Origin: Methylobacterium sp.
GTDB lineage: Bacteria; Pseudomonadota; Alphaproteobacteria; Rhizobiales; Beijerinckiaceae
Assembly (NCBI GenBank): GCA_020252645.1
Contig: JADCCN010000002.1
Span: 682,001 to 746,000, forward strand
Length of the DNA: 64,000 nt
Direction: 5' to 3'
Positions 25,991 to 34,639 of the stretch are shown piece after piece (position 1 is the first letter of the stretch; the number at the start of each line of letters is the position of its first letter). A program made the position numbers and the translations under genes. The notes beneath the pieces were generated by a model. It searched no databases and was not told the origin of the DNA. It saw only the letters and a program-made list of their open reading frames with translations.

Positions 25991-28915
25991 ATGGGTGGGT
26001 TCGATCGGCGATTGAGCACGGCCGCCACCCGCAATGTCGCGCTGGAGCGGCGCCTCGGCAAGGCCCTGCAGGGCGAGGCCGCCTTCGATGCCTTCACGCG
26101 CGGCCGCTATGCCACGGATGCCTCGATCTACCAGATCATGCCGATGGGTGTCGTGTTTCCGCGCTCGGCCCTGGATGTTTCCGCGACCCTCGAGGTCGCG
26201 CGGGAACATGAGGTGCCGGTGATCTTCCGCGGCGGCGGCACCTCGCAGAACGGCCAGCCCATTGGCGCGGGTCTGGTGATCGATTGCTCGCGTCACTTCA
26301 ACGGAGTCATCGACTATGATGCTGCAGGCCGCAATGTGCGCGTGCAGCCGGGCATGGTGCTGGAGCGCCTCAACACGCGCCTGCGGGCTGATGGCCTGTT
26401 CTTTCCCGTGGAGCCCTCCACCGCCTCCCGCTGCACCATCGGCGGCATGGCGGGCAACAATTCCTGCGGCGCACGCAGCCTCGTCTTCGGCAAGATGGTC
26501 GACAACGTGCTTTCGGTGGATGCGCTTCTGGCCGATGGCGCGGCGATGCGCTTCGGGCGGCGTGCGGGGACGGGCGGGCAACCTCTGGCAGAGGCCATGC
26601 TTGATCTCGCCGAGCGCGAGCGTGCGGAGATCGAAGCGCGCTACCCGAAGGTTCAGCGTCGCGTGGGCGGCTACAATCTCGATAGCCTGCTCCTGCCCGA
26701 TGCCAATCTTGCGCATTTGCTCGTGGGCTCCGAGGGAACGCTGGCCGCCTTCACCGCCATCGAGTTGCAGCTTAAGCCCTTGCCGAAGCATCGCGTGATG
26801 GGCGTCTGCCAGTTTCCCGGCTTTCGCCCGGCCATGGAGACAACGCAGCATCTCGTGGCGCTCGGGCCGACGGCCGTGGAGCTGGTGGACCGGAATGTGC
26901 TCTCGCTCGGGGCGGATATTCCGCTCTTCGTGCGCACGCTCTCGCGCATCACCAGGGGGCAGCCGGATTGCCTGCTGCTGACCGAATTTGCCGGCGACGA
27001 TCCCGATGGCCTTCGCGCCGATCTTCGCCGACTTGAGCAATGCATGGCCGACCACGGCTTCCCCGATGCGGTGGTCGAGGTGCTCGATGCCGGCTTGCAG
27101 AAGCAGGTCTGGGAGGTGCGCGAGGCTTGCCTCAACATCATGATGTCGATGAAGGGCGATGGGAAGCCGGTCTCCTTCATCGAGGATTGCGCGGTGCCGC
27201 TGGAGCATCTCGCGGATTATACCGACGCCGTGACGGCGGTGTTCGAGAAGCATGGCACGCGCGGCACCTGGTATGCCCATGCCAGCGTCGGCTGCCTGCA
27301 TGTCCGGCCGATCCTCAACATGAAAACGGCAGCGGGCGTGCGGGCCATGCGCGCGATCGCCGAGGAGACGGCCGAGCTCGTGCGGCGCTGCAAGGGCTCC
27401 TATTCGGGCGAGCATGGCGATGGCATTTCGCGTTCGGAATTCATCGCGCCGATGTTCGGTGAGCGGCTGAGCCTTGCCTTCTCGGAGGTGAAGACGGCCT
27501 TCGACCCCGCGAACCGGCTCAATCCCGGCAAGATCGTCGCGCCGTTGCCGATGGATGATCGCAGCCTGATGCGGTTCGATTCCGAATACGCCGCCGCGCT
27601 TCCCGCAGCAGCTGCGCTCGATTGGAGCGAATGGGGCGGCTTCGCCGGCGCGGTGGAGATGTGCAACAACAACGGCACCTGCCGCAAACGCAGCGGCGGA
27701 GCGATGTGCCCCTCCTTCCGCGTGACGGAGGATGAAGCCCATGTGACGCGGGGGCGTGCCAATGCCCTGCGCCTCGCGATCTCCGGCCAACTCGGACGCG
27801 ATGCCTTCACCGCGCCCGAGATGAAGGAGGCGATGAGCCTCTGCGTGGGCTGCAAGGCCTGCCAGCGCGAATGCCCGACGGGCGTCGACATGGCGAAGAT
27901 GAAGATCGAGTTCCAGCACCATTACGCCGCGCGGCATGGTCTGGGCTTGCGCGATCGCCTCGTGGGCTGGCTGCCGCGTTATGCGCCGCTCGCGCAGCGC
28001 TTTCGCGGCATCGCGAATTTGCGCAACCGCGTGCCGCTGCTGCGGCATCTGATGGAACGCGTGACCGGTTTCTCCGCTGAACGCCCGCTTCCGGAATGGC
28101 GCGAGCCCTGGCGCGAGGATGGTGCCTTTTCGACACCGGATGAAGTGCGTGGCGACGGGCTCGATCTCGTGCTCCTGGGCGACACGTTCAACCGGAATTT
28201 CGAGCCGGAGAATCTCGCATCCGCCATGCGCGTGCTCAGGGCGGCGGGCTATCGCCTGCATCGCGCGAAACCGGCGGAGGGAAAGCGTCCGCCCTGCTGC
28301 GGGCGCACTTTCCTTTCCGTGGGGCAGGTGGCGGAGGCGCGGGCGGAGATGGGGCGGCTGGTTGCCGCCTATGCACCCTTCGCGGCGAAGGGTGCCCGGA
28401 TCGTCGGGCTCGAACCTTCCTGCCTGCTGACCCTGCGAGATGAGTTGTGCGCGGTGAGGCCGGGCGCGGATTCCGCGGCCATCGGCAAGGCAGCATTCCT
28501 GATCGAGGAGGTTCTCTCGGCCGATCTCGCAAGCGGACGCGTAACCCTGCCGCTGGCGGATCAGCGGGGTCGCGTGGCGCATCTCCACGGCCATTGCCAC
28601 CAGAAGGCGGCGGATGTGATGAGCGCGGTGGAAGCCTGCCTCAGGGCCGTGCCGGGCCTGCAGGTAAAGTCGATCGAATCCAGCTGCTGCGGCATGGCCG
28701 GCAGTTTCGGCTATCAGGCGGAAACCTTGGAAATCTCCCGCGCGATGGCGGAAGCGAGCCTGCTGCCGGCCATCCGAGCGGCGGGGGAGGAAGACATCAT
28801 CGTCGCCGATGGCACCTCCTGCCGCCACCAGATCGCGGATGGCCTGCGCCGCGATGCCTTGCATGTCGTGCGCGTGCTGGATCAGGCACTGGCGAGGGGA
28901 GGACCAAGCATATGA
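25991..28915 (+). CDS. FAD-linked D-2-hydroxyacid dehydrogenase fused to 4Fe-4S/CCG subunit (YdiJ type)
   Basis: The 974-residue enzyme has an FAD-binding PCMH domain (PVIFRGGGTSQNGQPIGAGLVID and GGMAGNNSCGARS) and a C-terminal FAD-oxidase cap around 290-520. A ferredoxin-like segment follows with CVGCKACQRECPTG and an upstream CNNNGTCRK cluster. Two CCG repeats close it (PPCCGRTFLSVG and SSCCGMAGSFG, with HGHCHQK between). This is the GlcD-GlcF type fused in one chain, as in YdiJ D-2-hydroxyglutarate dehydrogenase or D-lactate dehydrogenases. The substrate is not certain. ATG 25991 has GGAGGCAGG upstream, better than GTG 25973. It overlaps the GntR gene by 4 bp. Confidence 0.88.
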   Translation: MGGFDRRLSTAATRNVALERRLGKALQGEAAFDAFTRGRYATDASIYQIMPMGVVFPRSALDVSATLEVAREHEVPVIFRGGGTSQNGQPIGAGLVIDCSRHFNGVIDYDAAGRNVRVQPGMVLERLNTRLRADGLFFPVEPSTASRCTIGGMAGNNSCGARSLVFGKMVDNVLSVDALLADGAAMRFGRRAGTGGQPLAEAMLDLAERERAEIEARYPKVQRRVGGYNLDSLLLPDANLAHLLVGSEGTLAAFTAIELQLKPLPKHRVMGVCQFPGFRPAMETTQHLVALGPTAVELVDRNVLSLGADIPLFVRTLSRITRGQPDCLLLTEFAGDDPDGLRADLRRLEQCMADHGFPDAVVEVLDAGLQKQVWEVREACLNIMMSMKGDGKPVSFIEDCAVPLEHLADYTDAVTAVFEKHGTRGTWYAHASVGCLHVRPILNMKTAAGVRAMRAIAEETAELVRRCKGSYSGEHGDGISRSEFIAPMFGERLSLAFSEVKTAFDPANRLNPGKIVAPLPMDDRSLMRFDSEYAAALPAAAALDWSEWGGFAGAVEMCNNNGTCRKRSGGAMCPSFRVTEDEAHVTRGRANALRLAISGQLGRDAFTAPEMKEAMSLCVGCKACQRECPTGVDMAKMKIEFQHHYAARHGLGLRDRLVGWLPRYAPLAQRFRGIANLRNRVPLLRHLMERVTGFSAERPLPEWREPWREDGAFSTPDEVRGDGLDLVLLGDTFNRNFEPENLASAMRVLRAAGYRLHRAKPAEGKRPPCCGRTFLSVGQVAEARAEMGRLVAAYAPFAAKGARIVGLEPSCLLTLRDELCAVRPGADSAAIGKAAFLIEEVLSADLASGRVTLPLADQRGRVAHLHGHCHQKAADVMSAVEACLRAVPGLQVKSIESSCCGMAGSFGYQAETLEISRAMAEASLLPAIRAAGEEDIIVADGTSCRHQIADGLRRDALHVVRVLDQALARGGPSI

Positions 28916-29601
28916 CCCGCATTTCGGCCATCGATGGCATCCATCGCCGCTATCTTCATGACGAGGTGGCCGAGCGCATTCGCGACCTCATCCGTTCGGG
29001 CGAACTGGAGCCGAATTCGCGCGTCAACGAGCTTGAACTCGCCGAGCGTTTCGGCATCTCGCGCACGCCCCTGCGCGAGGCGATCAAGATTCTGGCGACC
29101 GAGGGCATGCTGGAGCTTCTGCCCAATCGCGGCGCGCGTGTCGCCGCCGTCAACGAGGCGGAAATCGACGAGATGCTGGAGGTGATCGCGGGGCTCGAGG
29201 CAAACGCCGCGCGTCTCCTCGCAATGCGCATCAGCGACAGCGAGATCGCGGATATCGCGGAATTGCACGAGGTCATGCTCGAGGCTTATGAAAAGCGCGA
29301 CGAGGCGCATTACTTCACGCTGAACCGCCAGATCCATGAGGCGATGATGCGTGCGGCGAAGAATGCCACGCTCGCCCAGCTTTATGCCGGGCTCTCGAGC
29401 CGCATCCAGCGCTTCCGCTACGCGGCGCACAAGACGCCGGAGCAGTGGCGGCGCGCCATCGACGAGCATGAGGACATGCTCCGCCTGATGATCGAACGGG
29501 ATGGCGAGAAGCTCGCAGCGCTCATGGAAAGGCATATTCTCGGCAAGAAAGAACCCATTGCCGCCCAGTTCGGCGCAATGGGCCCGGGGCGCGCCACCTG
29601 A
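28912..29601 (+). CDS. GntR family regulator with FCD effector domain
   Basis: The 229-residue regulator has an N-terminal winged helix (LHDEVAERIRDLIRSGEL, then LELAERFGISRTPLREAIKILATEGMLELLPNRGARV) and an all-helical FCD domain with the metal/ligand histidines in HYFTLNRQIHEAMMRAA and IDEHEDMLRLMIERD. ATG 28912 overlaps the stop of the dehydrogenase gene (ATGA), with GAGGGGAGGA upstream. It is likely a local repressor of the divergent aminotransferase/dehydrogenase pair that responds to a hydroxy- or amino-acid; the effector is unknown. The longer ORF in the track extends into the upstream gene. Confidence 0.88.
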   Translation: MTRISAIDGIHRRYLHDEVAERIRDLIRSGELEPNSRVNELELAERFGISRTPLREAIKILATEGMLELLPNRGARVAAVNEAEIDEMLEVIAGLEANAARLLAMRISDSEIADIAELHEVMLEAYEKRDEAHYFTLNRQIHEAMMRAAKNATLAQLYAGLSSRIQRFRYAAHKTPEQWRRAIDEHEDMLRLMIERDGEKLAALMERHILGKKEPIAAQFGAMGPGRAT

Positions 29602-29646
29602 TGGCGCGGGGCCAGGGCTTTCGTTGCGCCCCGGCCTTTTCGAAAT

Positions 29647-29752
29647 TAGAGCATTTTTTCGAAGAAGTGGATGCCGGTTCTTCGAAAGAAAATGCGGTCA
29701 ATCAAGAGTTGAGAGCGGTCGATCTCATTCAGTCAGATCGGCAACCGCTCTA
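29647..29752. repeat. Mosaic palindromic repeat (A then B module) at a convergent junction
   Basis: Module A runs from GAGCATTTTTTCGAAG through CCGGTTC to AAAATGCGG. Module B, reverse-oriented, is bounded by GAGAGCGGTCGATC and CAACCGCTCTAG. Related copies lie at 33618, 42139, 48430 and 51268. The final CTAG provides the TAG stop of the Bug gene on the minus strand. The element fills the gap between two convergent genes. Confidence 0.75.
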
Positions 29753-30757
29753 GTTGCTGACGGTCACTTTCGCCTCGCGCGCGACCTTGCCCCATTTCTG
29801 GATCTCGGCCGAAATGAACTTCGCGAAATCATCGCGGTAGATGCTGGGAATGGCCGAGCCGTTATTGGCCCAGATGGTCTTGATCTCGTCCGAGGCCAGC
29901 GCCTTGCGGATTTCGGCGGTCATCTTCTCGATGACATCCGGCGGCGTGCCCTTGATGGCCCAGACGCCATACCAGGTCGAGACGATATAGCCGTTGAGGC
30001 CGGCTTCCGCGGCGGTCGGCACATTCGGCACGGCGGCATTGCGCGCCTCCGAAGCCACTGCAAGGCCCAGCAGATTGCCGCCCTGGATCTGCGGCGCGGA
30101 GGAGCCGAGCCCGTCGAACATCACGTCGATCTTGCCCGAGACGAGATCCTGCATGGCCGGCCCGGCGCCACGATAGGGCACGTGCACAAGATCCACGCCG
30201 GCGAGCATCTTGAACATCTCGCCCGCGATATGGTGCGTCGAGCCATTGCCTGAGGAGCCGAAATTGACCCTGCCCGGATTGGCCTTGGCATGGGCGATGA
30301 AATCCTTCAGCGATTTCACGTTCGGAAGCGCTTTCGGCGACAGCGAGACGACTTGCGGCGGCATCGCGATCACCGCGATCGGCACGAAATCCTTCTCGAG
30401 GTCATATTCAAGCTTCGGGTAGATCGCCGGGGCGATGGTGTGATGCGCGGCGCCCACGAAGAAGGTATAGCCATCCGGTGTCATCCTGGCCGCCTGGCCG
30501 GCACCCAGCGTGCCGCCCGCGCCACCGCGATTATCGATGATCACGCGCTGGTTCAGCTGCTTGTCCAGCACTGCGGCCAGCGGGCGGGCGAAGGCATCGG
30601 TGCCGCCACCGGCAGGGAAGGGATTGAGAAGGGTAATGGGGCGGGCCGTGGGCCACGCTTGCGCCAAGGCGCCCTGCGGCGCGAGGCCGGCCACGAGACC
30701 CAGCGCGAGGCCGGCGAGTGTGGCGCGACGGATCGTCTTCCCGTGGGGAAATGGCAT
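29750..30757 (-). CDS. Bug/TctC-type periplasmic solute-binding protein
   Basis: The 335-residue protein starts with a signal peptide (ATLAGLALGLVAGLAPQGALAQA). It then shows the tripartite tricarboxylate transporter receptor fold: PITLLNPFPAGGGTDAFARPLAAVL, VIIDNRGGAGGTLGAGQAA, FGSSGNGSTHHIAGEMFK and VHVPYRGAGPAMQDLVSG. These proteins bind carboxylates in the periplasm. No TctA/TctB membrane genes are nearby, so it is an orphan receptor, as is common for Bug proteins. Its ligand is unknown. The adjacent malonyl-CoA synthetase gene allows malonate as a guess only. Confidence 0.88.
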   Translation of the reverse strand: MPFPHGKTIRRATLAGLALGLVAGLAPQGALAQAWPTARPITLLNPFPAGGGTDAFARPLAAVLDKQLNQRVIIDNRGGAGGTLGAGQAARMTPDGYTFFVGAAHHTIAPAIYPKLEYDLEKDFVPIAVIAMPPQVVSLSPKALPNVKSLKDFIAHAKANPGRVNFGSSGNGSTHHIAGEMFKMLAGVDLVHVPYRGAGPAMQDLVSGKIDVMFDGLGSSAPQIQGGNLLGLAVASEARNAAVPNVPTAAEAGLNGYIVSTWYGVWAIKGTPPDVIEKMTAEIRKALASDEIKTIWANNGSAIPSIYRDDFAKFISAEIQKWGKVAREAKVTVSN

Positions 30758-31207
30758 GGTGGTCCTCCCTTTTCCGGCTGTTTGCGTGCCGGCTCTTGTT
30801 GTGGTTCCGGGGCGGATCGTTTCCGCCGCGAACTTCTACGGCCCTCGGGCCGCGGAAGATCGTTTCAGGCTATGTTGAGCTGCGCAAGGCTTGCGATCCG
30901 CTCCGAGAACCGTTCGCCCTGCACCCGCACAGGGTCGCGCCTCCCGGCGGCGGCGACAGGGACGCAGGCGCTTCCGCCATCTGGCTGGAACGGCCGAACA
31001 CGCGCGCGGATTTTTCCGAGAAGGGTTGGCGGCATTCCTGTGCCGCGATGCTCAACGATCTCTGCAATCTGCCATCCATCGCGGAAAATCACGAGGAATT
31101 TGCCATCCATGGGCTTGTTACGGCCTGCGCTTCGGTGCAGGAGGCAGCGCGCAGCGCCTTCCGCCATCCGCCGCGAGCAGGCCTCCTGACAGAACCGGAA
31201 TCCGACC
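30758..31207. other. 450-bp gap before matB; no clear gene
   Basis: The stretch separates the divergent Bug gene and matB and should hold both promoters, but I cannot place them. A minus-strand ORF (30865-31110, 81 codons, starting MDGKFLVIFRDG) has plausible codon use yet no ribosome site and no family I recognise. I do not call it. Confidence 0.3.
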
Positions 31208-32749
31208 ATGCCGAACCACCTTTTCGACCAGATTGCCCAGCGGATGCCGGCCGCAAAGGCGCCCTTCGCGCATCTGCCCGATGGGCGCACCTGCAGCTAT
31301 GCCGATGTGCTGGCCGTTTCCGCCCGCTTCGCGAATGCCATCACCGCGCTGGGCGTGAAGAAGGGGAATCGCGTGGCGGTGCAGGTGGAGAAGAGCATCG
31401 AAGCGCTGATGCTCTATCTCGCCTGCGTGCGGGCCGGGGCGATCTTCCTGCCACTGAACACGGCCTACACGCCAGCGGAGATCGAATATTTCCTCGGCGA
31501 TGCCGAGCCGGCCGTGTTTGTCTGCGATCCTTCGACGGCGGAAGCCCTGCGCCCCGCCGCCACGAAGGCCGGTACGAAGCTCGAGACGCTCGGCCTCCGG
31601 GAAAGTGCTGCGAAATCCGCCGGTTCGCTCTTGGACAAGGCGTTGGCGGCTTCGGCGACCTTCTCGGATGTCGATTGCGGCGCGGATGACCTCGCGGCGA
31701 TCCTCTACACCTCCGGCACGACGGGGCGCTCCAAGGGGGCGATGCTCACCCACGAGAATCTCGCCTCGAATGCTCGCGCGTTGGTGGAAACCTGGCGCTT
31801 CACGAGCCGGGATGTGCTGATCCACGCTCTGCCGATCTTCCACACGCACGGGCTGTTCGTGGCGACGAATGTCATCCTGTTCTCGGGCGCCTCCATGCAT
31901 TTCCTGCCGAGATTCGAGCCCGCGCAGGCGCTTTCGCTGATGCCGAAGGCCACGACCATGATGGGCGTGCCGACCTTCTATGTCCGTCTTGTCGATCATC
32001 CGGGCCTCACCCGGGAAGCAACCGCGAAGATGCGGCTGTTCATTTCTGGCTCTGCGCCCCTGCTGGCCGAGACGCATCGCGCCTTCGAGGCGAAGACGGG
32101 ACATGCCATTCTCGAGCGCTACGGCATGACCGAGACCAACATGAACACCTCCAACCCCTATGACGGGGCGGAAAACGGATCAAGAATCGCAGGCACGGTG
32201 GGTTTCCCGCTGCCGGGTGTTTCGCTGCGCATCACCGATCCCGAAACCGGCACGCCGCTCGCGGCCGACGAGATCGGCATGATCGAGGTGAAGGGTCCGA
32301 ACGTGTTCAAGGGCTACTGGCGAAACCCGGAGAAGACCGCCGCCGAGTTCCGGGCGGACGGCTTCTTCATCACCGGCGATCTCGGCAAGCGCGATGCGCG
32401 CGGCTATGTGCACATTCTCGGGCGCGGGAAGGATCTCATCATCACCGGCGGCTACAACGTCTACCCGAAGGAAATCGAGGGCGAGATCGATGCCATGCCC
32501 GGCGTGAGCGAGAGCGCCGTGATCGGCCTGCCGCACAAGGATTTCGGCGAGGGCGTGACTGCGGTCGTGGTGCCGGTGAAAGGTGCTGAAATCAGCGAAA
32601 AGGCCATCCTCGCGGCGCTCGAGGGGCGGCTCGCCCGGTTCAAGCAGCCGAAGCGGGTTCTGGTGGTGGAGGAGTTGCCGCGCAACACCATGGGCAAGGT
32701 GCAGAAAAACGTGTTGCGCGATACCTATCGCCATCTCTACAAGACCTGA
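31208..32749 (+). CDS. matB: Malonyl-CoA synthetase MatB
   Basis: This 513-residue acyl-adenylate enzyme makes malonyl-CoA from malonate, ATP and CoA. It carries YTSGTTGRSKGAMLTHENL, LPIFHTHGLFVATNVIL, ERYGMTETNMNTSNPY, the hinge region KRDARGYVHILGRGKDLIITGG and the acylated lysine in RNTMGKVQKNVLRD. The EVKG...FKGYW block and the ETNMNTSNPY signature are typical of MatB rather than long-chain acyl-CoA ligases. matA (decarboxylase) is not adjacent. The DUF1989 gene follows 2 bp later and is probably cotranscribed. Confidence 0.88.
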   Translation: MPNHLFDQIAQRMPAAKAPFAHLPDGRTCSYADVLAVSARFANAITALGVKKGNRVAVQVEKSIEALMLYLACVRAGAIFLPLNTAYTPAEIEYFLGDAEPAVFVCDPSTAEALRPAATKAGTKLETLGLRESAAKSAGSLLDKALAASATFSDVDCGADDLAAILYTSGTTGRSKGAMLTHENLASNARALVETWRFTSRDVLIHALPIFHTHGLFVATNVILFSGASMHFLPRFEPAQALSLMPKATTMMGVPTFYVRLVDHPGLTREATAKMRLFISGSAPLLAETHRAFEAKTGHAILERYGMTETNMNTSNPYDGAENGSRIAGTVGFPLPGVSLRITDPETGTPLAADEIGMIEVKGPNVFKGYWRNPEKTAAEFRADGFFITGDLGKRDARGYVHILGRGKDLIITGGYNVYPKEIEGEIDAMPGVSESAVIGLPHKDFGEGVTAVVVPVKGAEISEKAILAALEGRLARFKQPKRVLVVEELPRNTMGKVQKNVLRDTYRHLYKT

Positions 32750-32751
32750 AT

Positions 32752-33615
32752 ATGCGACGCCCGCCCGCTTTTCCTGCGCCCGCCGATGCCGCCGCGCGAC
32801 GCGCGAAACCGGCCATTGTCTGCTATCCGGTCGAGACGCTTCCCGAGCCGGACATGGCCTGGCTCGAACAGGCCCGCGCGAGCCTGACCAAGCTGGACGA
32901 GGTGATCGTGCCGCCGCGCGATGCGAAGAGCTTCACCGTTCCGTCCGCGCATTTCTTCCGCATCACCAGCATCGAGGGGCCGCAGGTTGGCGACCTCAAC
33001 CTGTGGAATGCGAACGACCTTTCGGAGCGCTTCTTCTCCGGCAAAACCCGTGCGCTGCACGGCACGCATGTGAGCACGGGGATGCGGCTCTGGAGCAATC
33101 TTCCGAACCTCCGGCCGCTCGCGACCATCACCCGCGATACGCTCGACTGGTATGGCTTCGATGCCGATGGCGGCGGCGTGCATGACGTGATCGGCACGCG
33201 CTGCGATCCCTACACGCATCGTCTGCTGAGCGGCGGGGATTACCATTATTGCTGCCACTCGAACCTCTCGCGCGCCTTGTCCAAGGCCAGCGGCCTGCCG
33301 GTGCGGGAGGCCGAGATGCACGTGCATGACGTGCTCAACGTCTTCATGTGCACGGGCTTCACGCGCGACCGCCAACAATATTTCATGAAAGCGAGCCCGG
33401 TGCGGCCCGGCGATTTCATCGAGTTCTTCGCGGAAATCGACCTCCTCGGCGCGCTTTCCGCCTGCCCGGGCGGGGATTGCGGTTCGGAGCATTCGAGCGA
33501 TGTCGCGCCGTGTTTTCCCCTCAAGGTGGAAGTGTTCCGCCCGGCCGATGCGTTCGTTTCCGCCTGGAAGCAGCCGGATCGCCCGGCCTATTCCCGCACG
33601 CACGGGATGGGGTAA
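32752..33615 (+). CDS. DUF1989 (urea carboxylase-associated) family protein
   Basis: The 287-residue protein matches DUF1989: EVIVPPRDAKSFTVPSAHFFRI near the start, GDLNLWNANDLSERF, RALHGTHVSTGMRLWSNLP and, later, a Cys/His-rich pair DYHYCCHSNLSRAL and CPGGDCGSEHSSDVAPC. Conserved Cys and His suggest metal binding. Members occur beside urea carboxylase and in amino-acid catabolic operons, but the biochemical role is not known to me. It is in an operon with matB, which hints at a link to malonyl-CoA or carboxylation. Confidence 0.78.
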   Translation: MRRPPAFPAPADAAARRAKPAIVCYPVETLPEPDMAWLEQARASLTKLDEVIVPPRDAKSFTVPSAHFFRITSIEGPQVGDLNLWNANDLSERFFSGKTRALHGTHVSTGMRLWSNLPNLRPLATITRDTLDWYGFDADGGGVHDVIGTRCDPYTHRLLSGGDYHYCCHSNLSRALSKASGLPVREAEMHVHDVLNVFMCTGFTRDRQQYFMKASPVRPGDFIEFFAEIDLLGALSACPGGDCGSEHSSDVAPCFPLKVEVFRPADAFVSAWKQPDRPAYSRTHGMG

Positions 33616-33617
33616 GC

Positions 33618-33665
33618 ATATTCAGGCGAAGTGATCGCCGGTTCGCGTGAAGAAAATGCGACAAT
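33618..33665. repeat. Single A-module mosaic repeat
   Basis: GCATATTCAGGCGAAGTG followed by GCCGGTTCGCGTGAAGAAAATGCGA is a diverged single copy of the A module seen at 29647 and 48430. It fills the 59-bp gap between the convergent DUF1989 and hydrolase genes. Confidence 0.7.
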
Positions 33666-33674
33666 GGATAAAGC

Positions 33675-34496
33675 CTATTCGCCTTCGCCCAGGATCAGCC
33701 GCGTCAGGCGCGAATCGCGATCCTTCATCCCATCCACCACGTTGAAATGGTGGCATTCCGGAATGTGGAGGCTGGAGGTCCTGGCCTCCAGCCCGAACCA
33801 GATATTCGTGAGCAGATCGTTCTGGCGGAGGAATTCCGGCCGCTCCTCCGCGCCCACCGCGCAGGCCACGCGGGCATCGGGCAGGGGTTCGAGCAGCGCG
33901 GGACTTTCGGCCTGAGCCTCGGCGGCATCAATGCGCAGTTTCTCGTTCGCGGCGATCTTCATCAGCGGGCGCAGATCATGCAATCCGCTGATCGAGGTGA
34001 CGCGCCGGATTCGCGCCAGAACCGCTTCGGAAAGCGGCGCATCGCGGCAGACCATCCGCGTGACGAGATGCCCGCCGGCGGAATGCCCCGCGAGCAGGAT
34101 CGGCCCGCCGATGCGTGGCGCGGCAACCGTGATGGCCTGGGCAATTTCTCGCGTGATCTCGCCGATGCGGGCCTCGGGCGCCAGCGTGTAGGAAGGTATG
34201 GCGACCGCCCATCCCGCCGCGACCGCGCCTTGCGCCAGATGTGACCAGACGGATTTGTCGAAGGCGATCCACCAGCCGCCATGCACGAAGACCAGCAGAC
34301 CTTTCGCTGCACTTTCCGGGCGGAAAAGATCGAACCGGTTGCGGGGCTTTTCGCCATAGGGGATGTCGAGCTCCGCGCGTCCCCCGGCCAGCATCGCCTC
34401 GCGGAAAGCGGCCGCCTTGGCCATCCAGCGCGGCGGATAATCCGGCCCGCCGGGGATGTGCCCCATATTGTTGTAGGCGTCTGTCCAGTCGATCAT
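33675..34496 (-). CDS. Alpha/beta hydrolase, kynurenine-formamidase-like
   Basis: The 273-residue hydrolase has the oxyanion motif FVHGGWWIAFDKSVW, the nucleophile elbow LLAGHSAGGHLVTRM (Ser) and a C-terminal His in IPECHHFNVVDGM. The HGGWW start and YGEKPRNRFDLFRPE resemble arylformamidases of the kynurenine pathway and related carboxylesterases. The start at 34496 (MIDWTDAYNN) is chosen because GGAGGCCAGG lies just upstream; ATG 34517 is the alternative. It is divergent from the anthranilate-CoA operon. Formamidase activity would fit, because kynurenine breakdown yields anthranilate, but no tryptophan dioxygenase or kynureninase is in the window. Confidence 0.78.
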   Translation of the reverse strand: MIDWTDAYNNMGHIPGGPDYPPRWMAKAAAFREAMLAGGRAELDIPYGEKPRNRFDLFRPESAAKGLLVFVHGGWWIAFDKSVWSHLAQGAVAAGWAVAIPSYTLAPEARIGEITREIAQAITVAAPRIGGPILLAGHSAGGHLVTRMVCRDAPLSEAVLARIRRVTSISGLHDLRPLMKIAANEKLRIDAAEAQAESPALLEPLPDARVACAVGAEERPEFLRQNDLLTNIWFGLEARTSSLHIPECHHFNVVDGMKDRDSRLTRLILGEGE

Positions 34497-34564
34497 TTCC
34501 TGGCCTCCCGCTTTCATGGTTGCGCGATGCCGGGCTCGATCGCAAGGGGAGGAAATGGCAAATC

Positions 34565-34592
34565 TTTCAAACTCGATATTTCAAACTTGAAA
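34565..34592. promoter_or_regulatory. Candidate operator in the hydrolase/monooxygenase divergent promoter
   Basis: TTTCAAACT occurs twice 14 bp apart (34565, 34579). The second copy forms the inverted repeat TTTCAA-N2-TTGAAA (34579-34592), about 48 bp before the monooxygenase start. The operon encodes a MarR regulator, the obvious candidate to bind it. That assignment is inferred. Confidence 0.5.
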
Positions 34593-34639
34593 GAGATGAA
34601 AATCCGTGATCGGATGCGCTTTGTCTCGGGGAGACGGAC

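Noticed and set aside
25955-28864. 969-codon minus-strand ORF opposite the FAD/4Fe-4S dehydrogenase
   Set aside because: Shadow of a high-GC gene: Arg/His/Gly-rich without any domain, while the plus strand encodes a complete enzyme.
30865-31110. 81-codon minus ORF starting MDGKFLVIFRDG
   Set aside because: Plausible codons but no ribosome site, no family and a position in a promoter gap; left as part of the intergenic entry.
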